A stretch of DNA of 64,000 bases from NCBI RefSeq assembly GCF_947172395.1, contig NC_069083.1:11316501-11380500 (forward strand), written 5' to 3'. Shown one piece after another: positions 33,176 to 43,215 of this stretch. A program made the position numbers and the translations under genes. The stretch is from Bicyclus anynana. Its lineage: Eukaryota; Arthropoda; Insecta; Lepidoptera; Nymphalidae. Below the pieces are notes generated by a model. That model saw only the letters and a program-made list of their open reading frames with translations, ran no database searches and was not told where the DNA came from. Each line of letters opens with the position of its first letter. Position 1 is the first letter of the stretch.

Positions 33176-34309
33176 TAAAGAACTATTACCAACTATCTAA
33201 TACGTAAACTAGATTGATGTAGGCTCTAAATTAAAGTGCTTGAAAATTTGGACTATTTCAATAATATATTTTGACTAAGTCCAGATGAGTCATGGATTTG
33301 GATGACTAAGTGCCTACCTATTTGTGTAATATAATTTGTAATATCTACAAAGTCAACTCCACCGGCATCGATCTCTCTATTAAAAATTGCATGCACAATC
33401 AGCGACCTTATAACGTCCCCACTCAATGAGTGCCAAACACAGCTTCTTGGCACTCAATTCAAGTAGTTGCATTTGCAAATTCAGCCATAAACTCAATCCT
33501 TAAGGTTAAATTTGTTCTGTATTTAGGATTGTATTGAATACTGGCTACTAATATATTTAAAGGCCTTTAGGTATAATTTTCTTTACCAATAACTCTGAAA
33601 CTGTCAAAGCAAAATTGGCCAGATTTTAAGTGAAATTTTCTACATGATTGTGCGCGTCCTTTTATTATAAGAGGTCAATGTCCATCGGGAAAATATTTAT
33701 GAGCTATATGAATCACGCTATGTACTCTTAGGTTAATTATAATATGTAGGTACCTATCTTGTTAAATGAGACAAAATTCCAAGACTTTTGTTTTAATCAA
33801 CTTCAGACTACTTTGATGTCAAATAGTAGCTCAAATATTTGTGAAACTATTTAACATTAATTGAATTCGTAATTAGATTTTGGAAGGCATTGATAGTCTT
33901 AAGGAGTACGAGATAATTGACGAATTCAACGATCAACGATCTGATGTTTTAAGATATTTAGGGAGAGAATAAGAATCGATTTCGTTTGGCATGTGATATG
34001 AAACGAAAATTCAAACCTGTGAAAGAAAACGTTCACACAATTTAATGAAGGTTTTCTTAGTACTCGGAAAACTGAGAAATCTTCATGTTTTCTTATAACT
34101 TTAACTATTTTCTTCTTCTTTAGTATTTACTGGCACACAAGTAACGCAAAGTATTCCAAATGAAGAATTTCTCGAGAGTTACGTAAGTTTAATCATCTAT
34201 GAAGTAAGTGAAGGAATATTTTCAAGCTTGAAATACACTTTGTTTGATAGAAAGATAGGTATAATAAATTATAGGTACAATGCTAAGGCACCGATACGCT
34301 TTGAGAAGT
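33176..34309. other. Non-coding, nothing assigned
   Basis: AT-rich intergenic or intronic sequence without a supported element. Confidence 0.4.
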
Positions 34310-34460
34310 TTACCTTCCGTCTAATTTACAGGACTACAATTTCCTTTGAGTGTTGGTACAGTACAATGAACAGAGATGCAAACTCTGATAGTCGGGCAGC
34401 AATTCTATCGGGACAGCTACGGTCGGTTATCATGGCTCTGTTCCCGGCGATGCCTCAATA
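34310..34460 (+). repeat. Dispersed repeat I, copy 1
   Basis: ACTACAATTTCCTTTGAGTG, GTACAGTA.A.TG..CAGAGATGC and GGCTCTGTTCCC match 34840-34990. The 77-codon frame over this copy is incidental. Confidence 0.65.
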
Positions 34461-34839
34461 ATCAACTAAAGTCTGTGTCAAGCACGTATTGTATTTTAAC
34501 TTGAAAATTGTGAAGCAAATAAACGTCAAACCAATTGACAAAATGTCATTTACCTACTGTGTGATATCCACCAGTAAGCACTGGATGACATTTTTACATA
34601 TAATCTTAATTTCGTATATGTCTCGGAATTATTTGATTTACTTTGTATGAAAACTTAGAAAGTTTTTTTTAGTTAGAAACAATTGTTATGTAGTTCGGCT
34701 CCTATAAATGGACTTGACAACACCTTGAAGATACGAGAAATACTTCGCAACACCCTCTATAATTACGAGTATAATTCTATGATAAATATATGTGTATTGT
34801 TCGAGTAGTTTTATTTCAACACATCGAGTAATTCACCTT

Positions 34840-34990
34840 CTGCCTAATTCAAAGAGCTACAATTTCCTTTGAGTATTTGTACAGTAGAGTGGGCAGAGAT
34901 GCGAATTGTTACAGTCACGCAGCTTACTCTACTGGGACATGCGGAAACGTTGCAACTATCGCTGTAATCGCTCTGTTTCCATAGTAGTAA
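34840..34990 (+). repeat. Dispersed repeat I, copy 2
   Basis: Same order of blocks as 34310-34460, about 530 bp downstream: GCTACAATTTCCTTTGAGTA, GGGCAGAGATGCGAA, TACTGGGACATGCGG, CGCTCTGTTTCC. Confidence 0.65.
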
Positions 34991-35199
34991 AACATAACAG
35001 AAAATGTAAATAACTATATTTACTTTTATTATAATTGTTTATTTATTGTTGTTTGAGATATTTTCACCTGTGCGATAAGGCCCTGGGTTCTGATCAGAGA
35101 TCTGGTTATGAAATTCGTATTTTACTTATTATATTTAAAACTGGCTGTGCTCCGTGGGCAACGTAGATTTTTTTTAAATTGGAATATTTAAACAACTTA

Positions 35200-35566
35200 T
35201 GTTTAACCTGTGATAAAATATAATACAGTAAGATAAATTATAGTAGAAAATACAATATAGTAAGAATTAATTGTAGAATATCTGAGAATTTTCATGCAAA
35301 TCCGTAAAGCTGTTTGATTTTGTTCGAGCCTAAATACTCGGCAACCTAACGATACGAGCCGACCCGAGCGCGAGATTTCACGAACCATACCGAAGGAAGA
35401 CGAAGGCGAATACGAAGCGTCGGCGGCCATTACACACGAAAACTTCGTCATCTATATACGTCTTTTATCTATATACATCTCGATTAAAAGTCATTTTACC
35501 TAATAATCTGTTAAACTTAATAAAATCAAATCACAAACGAACGAGCACTATTGTTTTAATTAAACA
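35200..35566 (+). mobile_element. 5' LTR of an LTR retroelement
   Basis: 367 bp bounded by a 7-bp perfect inverted end pair, TGTTTAA (35200-35206) and TTAAACA (35560-35566), beginning TG and ending CA as LTRs do. Contains a CpG-bearing block (35340-35430), TATATA at about 35453 and AATAAA at 35519-35524. Followed after three bases by a primer-binding site. A chance reading as a solo sequence is unlikely given the PBS. Clade (Ty3/Gypsy or BEL/Pao) cannot be told without the pol gene. Confidence 0.75.
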
Positions 35567-35569
35567 AAT

Positions 35570-35587
35570 TGGTGACCCCGACGTGAT
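35570..35587 (+). other. Primer-binding site complementary to tRNA-Trp 3' end
   Basis: 18 bases starting TGGTGACCCCGACG, the exact complement of the 3' terminal 18 nucleotides, CCA included, of eukaryotic tRNA-Trp as I know it. This primes minus-strand DNA synthesis in LTR retroelements. Its position 3 bases after the LTR end is normal. Confidence 0.8.
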
Positions 35588-35943
35588 CTTAATAACGAAG
35601 ACCGGCAACAAACAATACATTTGGCAGCGTCATCTTGTTGGAGAACTTGTGGAACACGAATCCAAGGGAAGTAGCCATCCTTTTTATTACATCTTTATTC
35701 CTTCTTTTAGTATCGCATCTGTTTGCAATAAATAAACCGGTCTATGTTGTACGCGTAACTAAAATTCGCTCGTTCGTTTCTTAAAAATCGATAAAACGGC
35801 ATCGAGTCGTTTCTTTCTCGTAATACCTACCTACCGGTACCGCACTCGAGCGCGAGCGCCGCGCAGGCCGCGCTCGCCGCCGCTTGCCGCGTGGGACAAT
35901 CAATACCTACAGCTTACCGCGCGCCACAGCTAAAATTACGCAC
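35588..35943 (+). mobile_element. Internal start of LTR retroelement, cut by gap
   Basis: About 356 bases follow the primer site. No gag start with a long frame is seen before the gap. The last 100 bases (CTCGAGCGCGAGCGCCGCGC and on) are strongly GC-rich, which may have helped cause the assembly break. Confidence 0.5.
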
Positions 35944-36143
35944 NNNNNNNNNNNNNNNNNNNNNNNNNNNNNNNNNNNNNNNNNNNNNNNNNNNNNNNNN
36001 NNNNNNNNNNNNNNNNNNNNNNNNNNNNNNNNNNNNNNNNNNNNNNNNNNNNNNNNNNNNNNNNNNNNNNNNNNNNNNNNNNNNNNNNNNNNNNNNNNNN
36101 NNNNNNNNNNNNNNNNNNNNNNNNNNNNNNNNNNNNNNNNNNN
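35944..36143. other. Assembly gap, 200 N
   Basis: Exactly 200 unspecified bases, a conventional scaffold-gap size, so the true length is unknown. Open frames drawn across it are meaningless. Confidence 1.
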
Positions 36144-36639
36144 AGTAGTTCCCACGAATATTCAATTAAAATAATGTCAATTTACTCTGGAATATTTCTA
36201 AGAACCAAAATTTCTGTTACAACCTTTAAAGTTGTTGAAGTCAATTTATTTTAGAAAAATGTTTAAATATCTAGCTAAGGTTTAGGTTAGGTACTTCTTG
36301 GTTTGTTACTAAAATAATGTTTATTCAAATGAGGCTTTCTAAATGATATCTACCATTGACGCTATTACCTTCGCCTTTATTCGATAGGCATGCCTTTCCG
36401 ATCATTTATATTCGGGTGCTTCCGACCATTGTCCGCCTGATATCGCGGTGAAATATGTTGTTTCGACATGCTCTATGTATTTTCGTATAATAATGTAGCA
36501 AAGGTACAGTATGTAATTACGTTTGTATTATGGCAGACTTAGTTTTCGCTATTGTAGTATGTTTAAAAGAAACGCAGTGATATCGCTTCCATACTTTTTG
36601 ATGTGAAACATTTATAGCCACACGTAAAACCGATTTCTG
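36144..36639. other. Non-coding right of the gap
   Basis: No pol, integrase or 3' LTR of the retroelement is visible here. No TTAAACA-ending LTR copy was found to the right. Confidence 0.45.
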
Positions 36640-36709
36640 GCGTGGCGACGCATGCCGTGGTGACGCGTATATATATATATACGCGTCACCACGGCATGCG
36701 TCGCCACGC
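36640..36709. repeat. Perfect 70-bp palindrome
   Basis: Arms of 35 bases with no spacer: GCGTGGCGACGCATGCCGTG, then GTGACGCGTATATAT, then the exact reverse complement. GC-rich arms with an AT-rich centre. A partial third copy of the arm (GACGACGCGTCGCCATGCGC) lies at 36816-36835 beyond the TA tract. Confidence 0.97.
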
Positions 36710-36711
36710 AT

Positions 36712-36715
<4 letters not shown>

Positions 36716-36787
<72 letters not shown>
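36716..36787. repeat. (TA)n microsatellite
   Basis: About 35 uninterrupted TA units, flanked by GACTTTA and TAAAGTC, so the flanks are themselves inverted. It produces spurious YIYIYI reading frames on both strands. Confidence 0.98.
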
Positions 36788-36792
<5 letters not shown>

Positions 36793-36835
36793 ATATGTAG
36801 TAGTGTGTACGGTGTGACGACGCGTCGCCATGCGC

Positions 36836-37402
36836 AATCGACTGTACGATTCTCCCCTACTGTTCTTTTCTGCATATTACTTTTACAAAATAATGTCGAT
36901 GTTTCACATCTGTCAGGCATCCTGCGATGGCTCACATTTTTTTTGTGAATTGTGAATTGTTGATAAACGGCTGCAATAAGATTTCAGTTTTCACTGACTA
37001 GTTACAATGCTCACAATCGAGAATATGTGTGAAATTAAGGAACAATGATATTTATAGAAATTACTTTTAGTTTTTTATACTATTATTAAAAATAGATTTA
37101 TATACTTAATTTTAGGCTATTTTTTATGAATATTATTTTTATGATGAATAAAATATTCAGTTATCTGAAGAAAACAATCAGTTTTTCACCTAAGTAATAC
37201 GTAATTGTTGAAACCGGTTACCTTAACTGAAGTTATAGCACAAAACCATCTTATACATGTGTATAAGATGGTTAGCTAGTGTTGCTAAATAGCAACACTT
37301 CGTGGAGCACGCTAAGAATATGCCCTATGATGGCTTAGATAGAGTGATTCAAGAGTAAGGCTCACATGTACAGTTTAACATCGTTATCAAGAGAAAAAGT
37401 TT
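36836..37402. other. Non-coding, with two short hairpins
   Basis: 37244-37273: AACCATCTTATAC, spacer ATGT, GTATAAGATGGTT. 37277-37298: AGTGTTGCT, spacer AAAT, AGCAACACT. Adjacent hairpins suggest a small foldback insertion. Confidence 0.6.
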
Positions 37403-37688
37403 TTTTTTATTCTTTGCAAGTTAGCCCTTGACTACAATCTCACCTAATGATAAGTGATGATGCAATCTAAAATGGAAGCGGGCTCACTTGTAAGGAGTAC
37501 GATGAAAGTCTTTTGGTCTTTACACGACATCGTACCGGAACGCTAAATCACTTGGCAGTAAGCCTGCGCCGGAAACACTAGCCACAGCCGAAGTGTCCCA
37601 CCAGCCAAACCAAAATCGACCCAGCAGGGGATCGAACCCACCTTGTCTCGTAAATCCACCGCGCATACCACAGCATCACGGAGGCCGA
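37403..37688 (-). mobile_element. SINE-B, diverged full-length copy
   Basis: Minus-oriented, with a tail (TATTCTTTGCAAGTTAGCCC) and a complete inverted head ending CACGGAGGCCG. It supplies the first third of a 153-codon plus-strand open frame (37593-38054), which is therefore not a gene. Confidence 0.85.
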
Positions 37689-38224
37689 AGTCGCAGACAT
37701 CTGCTAGTACATATAAAATGTAGAAAAAATTGTGCTACAACTTTTCAATGTTCACAATATCGTAAGCACCTCGTTACTTCATCTTTTGAAGGCGAACGTT
37801 TAAAATGTGTAAACAGCCGGTTCGCCGATTTCGCTGGATTTTCGTTGTTGGCTACATTATTACTGCGGGCGGGGGTCACGGCTTTCTACTCGTTGTACAT
37901 TAAAAATTGCTTGCATTCTTCTTGTCTCGTTTATTTTTTGCAGGTGGATTTTTATTTTTCATTTCCATCCAACCGCTGCTGTATCACAAAGATATTTAAT
38001 TGGTTTTATCTTGGAGCAATTACAGGAATTCCGTGGCGGGGGAGTCTTTTGTAACTTTTATTAAGGTTGAGAAATTTTGGGAAATGTAACGGAATATTGC
38101 CAACAAGTTCTCATACGTTACGGTTATATATAAATATTGTTTACATGACAAAAGTATACTTATAATAAAACTTTAACAGGTCAAATTCTGTGCATTGAAA
38201 ATATTTTGAATTTTGAGTTGGAGG
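37689..38224. other. Non-coding, open frame not accepted
   Basis: The rest of the 153-codon plus frame (to 38054) has no domain that I recognise and starts inside a SINE. 37800-37910 is GC-balanced (GGCGGGGGTCACGG) and may be conserved non-coding DNA. Confidence 0.35.
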
Positions 38225-38650
38225 ACATTAATCTATACTGAAGCCAAAACATATTTGTTTTATTTTTTGTCTGTCTGCACGTCTGTATGTCCGTAACTTT
38301 GTTGATCGGGCATCACGCTGAAAGTACTTAATGAATTCGAATGAATCAACTACCAGAAAAATAATAAAAATAGTCATTCCAGATTTTTCAAAAGTGTAAA
38401 AAGGTGTTGAAGTGTTTTTAATATAAATCGTTTATGTTTTGAATTATGGTTTTGTAAAATGATTAGTGGACTATTTATAATGTATAAAACATGCGAACTA
38501 TAAATAGAAGGGGATTTTTTGTAGGTTCTATTAATTTCATTAGCATTCTGAAGACGGACTTTCGATCCCTTTTATCTCAAATCCCGGGCTAAGTATATTA
38601 ATAAAATTAAATCTACGTGAACGAAGTCATGGGCCTGAAGTTCTAATACC
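38225..38650 (+). mobile_element. Helitron-like element, family D related
   Basis: Starts ATCTATACTGAAGCC, includes GTCTGTCTGCACGTCTGTATG, and ends with TCTACGTGAACGAAGTCATGGGC, a decayed version of the family-D 3' hairpin. Diverged in the middle. Confidence 0.5.
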
Positions 38651-38834
38651 GCAGTCAATAAACTCAGTATCTAAATATTTCGAATATACATTAAAAATAT
38701 TGTCTTTTACGTGAATTACGTCGTAGCAACTCTTCATGCAATGTTATAGACAATTTTTGACAATGTGTGTGTACACTTAGACAATTGTTTCTTATACAAA
38801 TGTACACTTTACGACTTATGTACTCGTAAACTAA

Positions 38835-39030
38835 TTATAGAGATGCGTACAGTACCCATTCTGAATTGAAACCTCATTAATAAGGCAAGAACGTTGACCC
38901 GTATAATCGGGTGGCTTTGGGCTTGAGTCCGGCTGAATTGACCACAAATCTGCGGCCCGCTCGGTGCAGTTGACACCTTGACGGTAGCCGCCTGCGATGG
39001 GCACGCCCTCTTTGTTTATCACCAAACAAG
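38835..39030 (-). other. Unassigned GC-rich, coding-like block
   Basis: About 195 bp with higher GC than its surroundings and open on the minus strand for 64 codons (38831-39025). A second minus frame reads RRFVVNSAGLKPKATRLYGS. I recognise neither as a host domain. No convincing splice pair frames the block. It could be an exon, a domesticated or decayed transposon, or foreign/spacer DNA. The words GVPIAG and QPD resemble the lectin exon B, but the spacing and cysteines do not fit a lectin domain. Confidence 0.3.
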
Positions 39031-39099
39031 TTAATTAATGATGTTTAGATGTCGATAGCTAAACTATTTCGTTGTTTTGGTTCTCCTTTTATTTGTAAC

Positions 39100-39297
39100 T
39101 AGCAGACGTAGCGCGGTTTCAACCGAGTAGTACCCGTTCCCGTGGGAATACGAGGATAAATATAAATTATGTTAATTATTGAAAATGTATCTTTCCATGG
39201 CATTAGAATTTTCAAAATCGGTTTCTTAGATCCGGAAAATACGCCCTACATTCTCTCAAACTTACAAACTTTGATTCTATGTAATATTAATATAGAC
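39100..39297 (-). mobile_element. Helitron-like element C, head-to-tail with another end
   Basis: Minus-oriented. GCGCGGTTTCAACCGAGTAGTACCCG at the 3' side, CCGTTCCCGTGGGAATACG hairpin, and a 5' end reading TCTATATTAATATTAC on the element strand. Immediately before its TC lies a CTAG belonging to another sequence (39298 region), a Helitron head-to-tail junction. Confidence 0.65.
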
Positions 39298-39299
39298 TA

Positions 39300-39390
39300 G
39301 CAAACCCAGCCTAACCCCTCTTATTCTGATAGGAGACCTCTGCCCAACAGTGAGCTGATAGGTTGTTAATGATGATGATGATGATGATGA
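39300..39390 (+). mobile_element. SINE/LINE tail fragment with (GAT)n
   Basis: CCTAACCCCTCTTATTCTGATAGGAGACC...AACAGTGAGCTGATAGGTTG then GATGATGATGATGATGATGA. It is the 3' tail of a SINE-A-like element. Confidence 0.65.
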
Positions 39391-39674
39391 GTCTAGCAGA
39401 TACTCGCAGTTTCTTCCGTGTGGAACACCTTTATAATAAAAAATAGCGTTAGAAGGGTATTCTTTCATTCAAGTTCCCTATTCCCTTAAGTAAATTTCGT
39501 TAAATCCATTTCTAGGACGACAAAATATTCTTGCTAAACAATTTTTCATTAAAAACCTAATAGCTTCAGGCATCTCGTGAAAAGGCTGGATATCTGCTAT
39601 GTACACATATTTGTACTTATAGGTAATGAAAAAATCCACATCGTTGGCTAGCGAGGTACTATGTCGTACGACTC

Positions 39675-39712
39675 GAATTTACACGCAGACGTAGTCGCGG
39701 GCGTCGGTTAAT
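39675..39712 (+). mobile_element. Helitron-like element D, 3' end
   Basis: TACACGCAGACGTAGTCGCGGGCGTCGGTTAAT preserves the hairpin-end motif in diverged form. Confidence 0.45.
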
Positions 39713-39789
39713 ATAATTATAAGATTTTAAAGGGTTGTCACGGAAATAAATGCGTAATCTCGGCGTAGTATTCATCCTCTGGTCACAAT

Positions 39790-39900
39790 ACCGGGCACTC
39801 CCAATCCATGTCACTTGCGGCCGCTCCGTCGCTTGTCCCTACTCGTCACGCCTTTATATTATCTAATTTAATCCGTATTCCTCCTAATTTATTTCCAAAA
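39790..39900 (+). repeat. Dispersed repeat J, partial copy
   Basis: GGGCACTCCCAATCCATGTCACTTG...CTTGTCCCTACTCGTCACGCC matches the start of the units at 42295 and 42685. Confidence 0.7.
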
Positions 39901-40238
39901 CATCGTATTTTCGACCTTGTCCTGTACCATCAATGGTGGGGTATGACTCAAAAAATAATGCCCAGATATATTAAAGCTGTTCAAAAGTGTGGACTAAAAG
40001 AATACCTGGGCTCAGTTTTTAGGAGTTAAAAGGAAAAACGGAACTCTTATAGGATCAGTTTGTTGAACGTCATCTCTTTCAAAATCTTAGGTTAAGTTGA
40101 CTAAGTTAAGCAAATATGTACCTACTAATTCGTATGGAACCATCAGTGGGCAGCCCGACTCTCAATTGTCCGGTTTTTTTTAATCCCGTCGTGATCATAA
40201 TCGAACGATCGATCAACGTTGGGAATATGGGCAAAAAC

Positions 40239-40817
40239 GCCTATGCCTAAGCCTTTATTCACAAGAGAGTTTTTTCAACGGACGTTGAAAAAGCTGTCGT
40301 GTGAACATATACTTGGAAATACAACAAATGTATTTCCAAGTATATGTTCACGCGACAGCGTTTTAAAAACACAACGCTTTTTTCAAGTTGCTGTTTGTGT
40401 TGTGGGCCTTGACTACAATCTCACCTGATAGTAAGTGATGATGCAATCTAAGATGGATGCGGGTTAACTTGTTAGGAGGAGGATGAAAATCCACACCCCT
40501 TTTGGTTTCTACACGGCATCGTAACGGTACGCTTAATCGCTTGGCGGTACGTCTTTGCCGGAAGGGTGGTGGTGGAAGCCTCCCACCAGCCAGACCTGGA
40601 CCAATTAAGAAAATCTCAATCGGCCCAGTCGGGGATCAAACCCAAGACCTCAGTCTTGTAAATCCACCGTGCATACCAATGCGCCAAAGAGGCCTTCAGC
40701 TGCTGTGTTGTATTTTCAATTTTAGGCGTTGGAAATAGAGCTTCATTTAAATTCATACTTTATTTGAACGCTTTTTTAACATTTAAAAAACTCTCGTGTA
40801 AATATGGGCTTAGGGCG
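40239..40817. mobile_element. TIR element (MITE) carrying a nested SINE-B
   Basis: Left end CCTAAGCCTTTATTCACAAG followed by AGAGTTTTTTCAA; the right end is the complement of CCTAAGCCCATATTTACACG followed by AGAGTTTTTT. An inner hairpin has 29-bp arms starting GCTGTCGTGTGAACATATAC (40290-40319) and its complement (40327-40356) with one mismatch. A minus SINE-B (40404-40694) interrupts it, with GCTG.TGTGTTGT-like sequence on both sides. The MITE is therefore older than the SINE. Without it the element is about 290 bp. Confidence 0.75.
40404..40694 (-). mobile_element. SINE-B nested in a MITE
   Basis: Minus-oriented copy lacking the outermost tail. Body CGTAACGGTACGCTTAATCGC and GGCGGTACGTCTTTGCCGG, head ending CGCCAAAGAGGCC. 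It gives a spurious 78-codon plus frame at 40502-40738. Confidence 0.85.
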
Positions 40818-42294
40818 ACATAGAAGAATAGAATTAGAATAGGAATAGAAAAAAAAGAAAAACGTGTGAATTTAGCGCGTGAGATCTCCGAAATGATACT
40901 CTGTTTTAGGCTACTGTTTTCTTAAACTTAACACTGGTTAAATCATCTACTTGTTTCAACAACTATTACTAAACAATAAAAAAACCGTAAACCGACTGCG
41001 GAAGTTGTCGGTTTAAATCAGGGTTTACAATGTAAAATCGCCTCCACCTTATATATAAATATAACCTATGTTACCCAGGCCATGGCGAAACGATTGTCAT
41101 CATATTCATCAAGCTAGGGTGAGTAGTTTAGGTGTATAGAGCATAGCTGTACTTAAATACATCTATAATACACATTCTGCAAAAATCATAACCCTTCCTT
41201 ATCACTTCACTTTAGATTTTAGTGTGTTAAAAAAGAGGTTAATATAATAATAGGGAGCCTAACAATTATTCTTGATCGTTGACGATGAAATTGTAAATTC
41301 AACTGGTGCAAGGGATAAAATCTATTTATGGCGTATCAAAGCATACTATAGCTGACGTCAAACACACCCACGTCAGTTATGGTTGTGCAGTGTGTTATTT
41401 ATTATGCAATTTAATTTCAAATTCGCTGTATTTATAGCATAAAGCTATATGACAGTCAATCACTAATTATGACTTTTGAGAGAGGAATAATAAACTAAAT
41501 GTTTGATTTATGTTTAGCGATTTACGATTAAAACAACTCCGTTATGTAGGTATGTAGAATTGAATGTTCAAAGATTTCATGTAATATAGCCTTTGCAAAT
41601 TAAAATGGATTCCCTTTACCAGGTATAGATATTTGTAATATTATACCCCCCATGCTATAACAGAATGTATTGATGTACTAATGAGCCAATGCTTGCCGTG
41701 GGCTATTCAACATTATCAGACATTAATAGTCTAATTAAATATCATATATTACGACGGTGAAACAACCGTGAACCCTGTATAACTGAGATTTTTTGATAAT
41801 CTTCTTAAACTGTATGAAATCAAACCAGTCTTAAAGTCAAAAAATTACTTTAGTTAGTGTAGCTGACTGTGACTTAACTCTTCTTACTTTAACACACTCA
41901 GTATTACGAGTATTTTTTGATTTGCATCTGTTGATGTGTAGTCTTAAAACTTCATTACCACAACCAATATCTAAAATTTCATTTGACGTACCTTGTGGTA
42001 CAGCTCTTTTACTTCTAATACTAATAGAACTCTAACACAAACAAGTAAGTCGTCGAAGTAAACTGAATCTTAAATACATTTCCTTAAATTAGTTTCAAAA
42101 TCAATTTAATTATTTGACCAAGAATTTCAGACTTATCAGATTACAGTCTCTTAAACGTATAATTAAGTTAACGTCCAATGTCTAAAAACTTAATGATAAT
42201 ACTCTGTCAAAACTCGGCACTTGATGTCGCCGGAATCTTAATTTGACGTGATATTAAATGACGGCAAAAAGTCGACGGAGTCTACGCCGGCCGG
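40818..42294. other. Non-coding, nothing assigned
   Basis: AT-rich, no repeats recognised. Consistent with deep intron or intergenic DNA. Confidence 0.4.
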
Positions 42295-42660
42295 TCGCGA
42301 CATCGGACACTCCCATTCCATGTCACTTGTGGCCACCCCGCCGCTTGTCGCTGCTCGTCACGCCTGTGTATTACCTAATTTAATTTGTACTCCTAGCGAT
42401 TTATGACCTAAAGCCGTCTGCCCATGTGTCACCTATATTTGCGACTATTCTAAACTAGATATATCCGGCTAATTTATGTGGCATGTGACCTTAAATTATT
42501 AGTGTTGAATTTCATACTCCTAATCCTAATAGTGTATATTTTGTAGCTTAATCTTAATTATATGTGAAGTCTGGTATTTAATTAACTGTGTTGTGATTTG
42601 TATGCAGCTTGGTCTTAGCTATACGGTATTTTATTTAATAGTATTGTAAAGTTGTTGTCG
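42295..42660 (+). repeat. Repeat J, tandem unit 1
   Basis: CACTCCCATTCCATGTCACTTG, CGTCACGCCTGTGTATTACC, TTATGACCTAAAGCCGTCTGCCC and ATTCTAAACTAGATATAT recur in the same order in the next unit, offset about 385 bp. No coding capacity. Confidence 0.8.
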
Positions 42661-42684
42661 TTGTTAAAGGATTTTTTTACTGCA

Positions 42685-43100
42685 TCAACTTCTATTCCAT
42701 GTCATTTGTGGCTACCCGCTTCTTGTCTCAGCGTTTCACACCTGTGTATTACCTTATTTAATTTTTACTCCTAGCAATTTATGACCTAAAGCCGTCTGCC
42801 CATGTGTCACCTATGTTTGCGACTATTCTAAACTAGATATATTTGGCTAATTTATGTGGCACGCGACCTTAAATAAGTGTTAAGTCTCATACTCGTAGAA
42901 ACAATGGAGTATATTTTGTAGCTTGATTCTTATTATATAATAGATTCTATTTATATAATTTTTTGTTAACGGTGCTGTGATTATTGCGTAGCTTGATCTT
43001 AGCTTTATATGAAAATGTGGTATTCTATTAACGGTTTTGTAATATATAACTTCACTTGTGGTAAGCACACGTCGCTGCTCGTCACGTCTATGTTTTACAT
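42685..43100 (+). repeat. Repeat J, tandem unit 2 and partial unit 3
   Basis: Second unit diverged from the first by many substitutions. Near 43050-43100, ACTTGTGGTAAGCACACGTC and GCTGCTCGTCACGTCTATG restart the unit. An old tandem array or satellite seed, with a single outlier at 39790. Confidence 0.75.
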
Positions 43101-43125
43101 TAATGAATGCCTCAACATCTTCACC

Positions 43126-43215
43126 GTAAAGGGTCCGGGCTCATCGCCCGAGTAAATGGTTCAATCTCCGCCAGCTGGACTGCTAACCAGCGGATGGGGA
43201 TCGAATCACTAATAC
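43126..43215 (+). pseudogene. tRNA-Ser(GCU)-like remnant
   Basis: GCCCGAGTAAATGGTTCAATC resembles a tRNA-Ser D-arm/box A with a three-base insertion. GCTGGACTGCTAACCAGC forms an anticodon-type stem-loop with GCT at 43182-43184. GGGGATCGAATC is a weak box B. The acceptor arms do not pair and the variable arm is missing, so it is a relic or a SINE head, not a working tRNA gene. Confidence 0.35.

Noticed and set aside
35884..36174. Open frames across 35884-36174 on both strands.
   Set aside because: They consist almost entirely of the 200-N gap.
36517..36935. Two minus-strand frames with long IYIYIY runs.
   Set aside because: They are the (TA)n microsatellite and flanking palindrome read as protein.
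37593..38054. A 153-codon plus-strand frame, the longest in the window.
   Set aside because: Its first third is inverted SINE-B sequence, and the rest has no domain, codon pattern or splice context.
38835..39025. Another lectin-domain exon, because of GVPIAG and QPD.
   Set aside because: Cysteine spacing is wrong and there is no YPFVCE-like end, so the similarity is limited to two short words.
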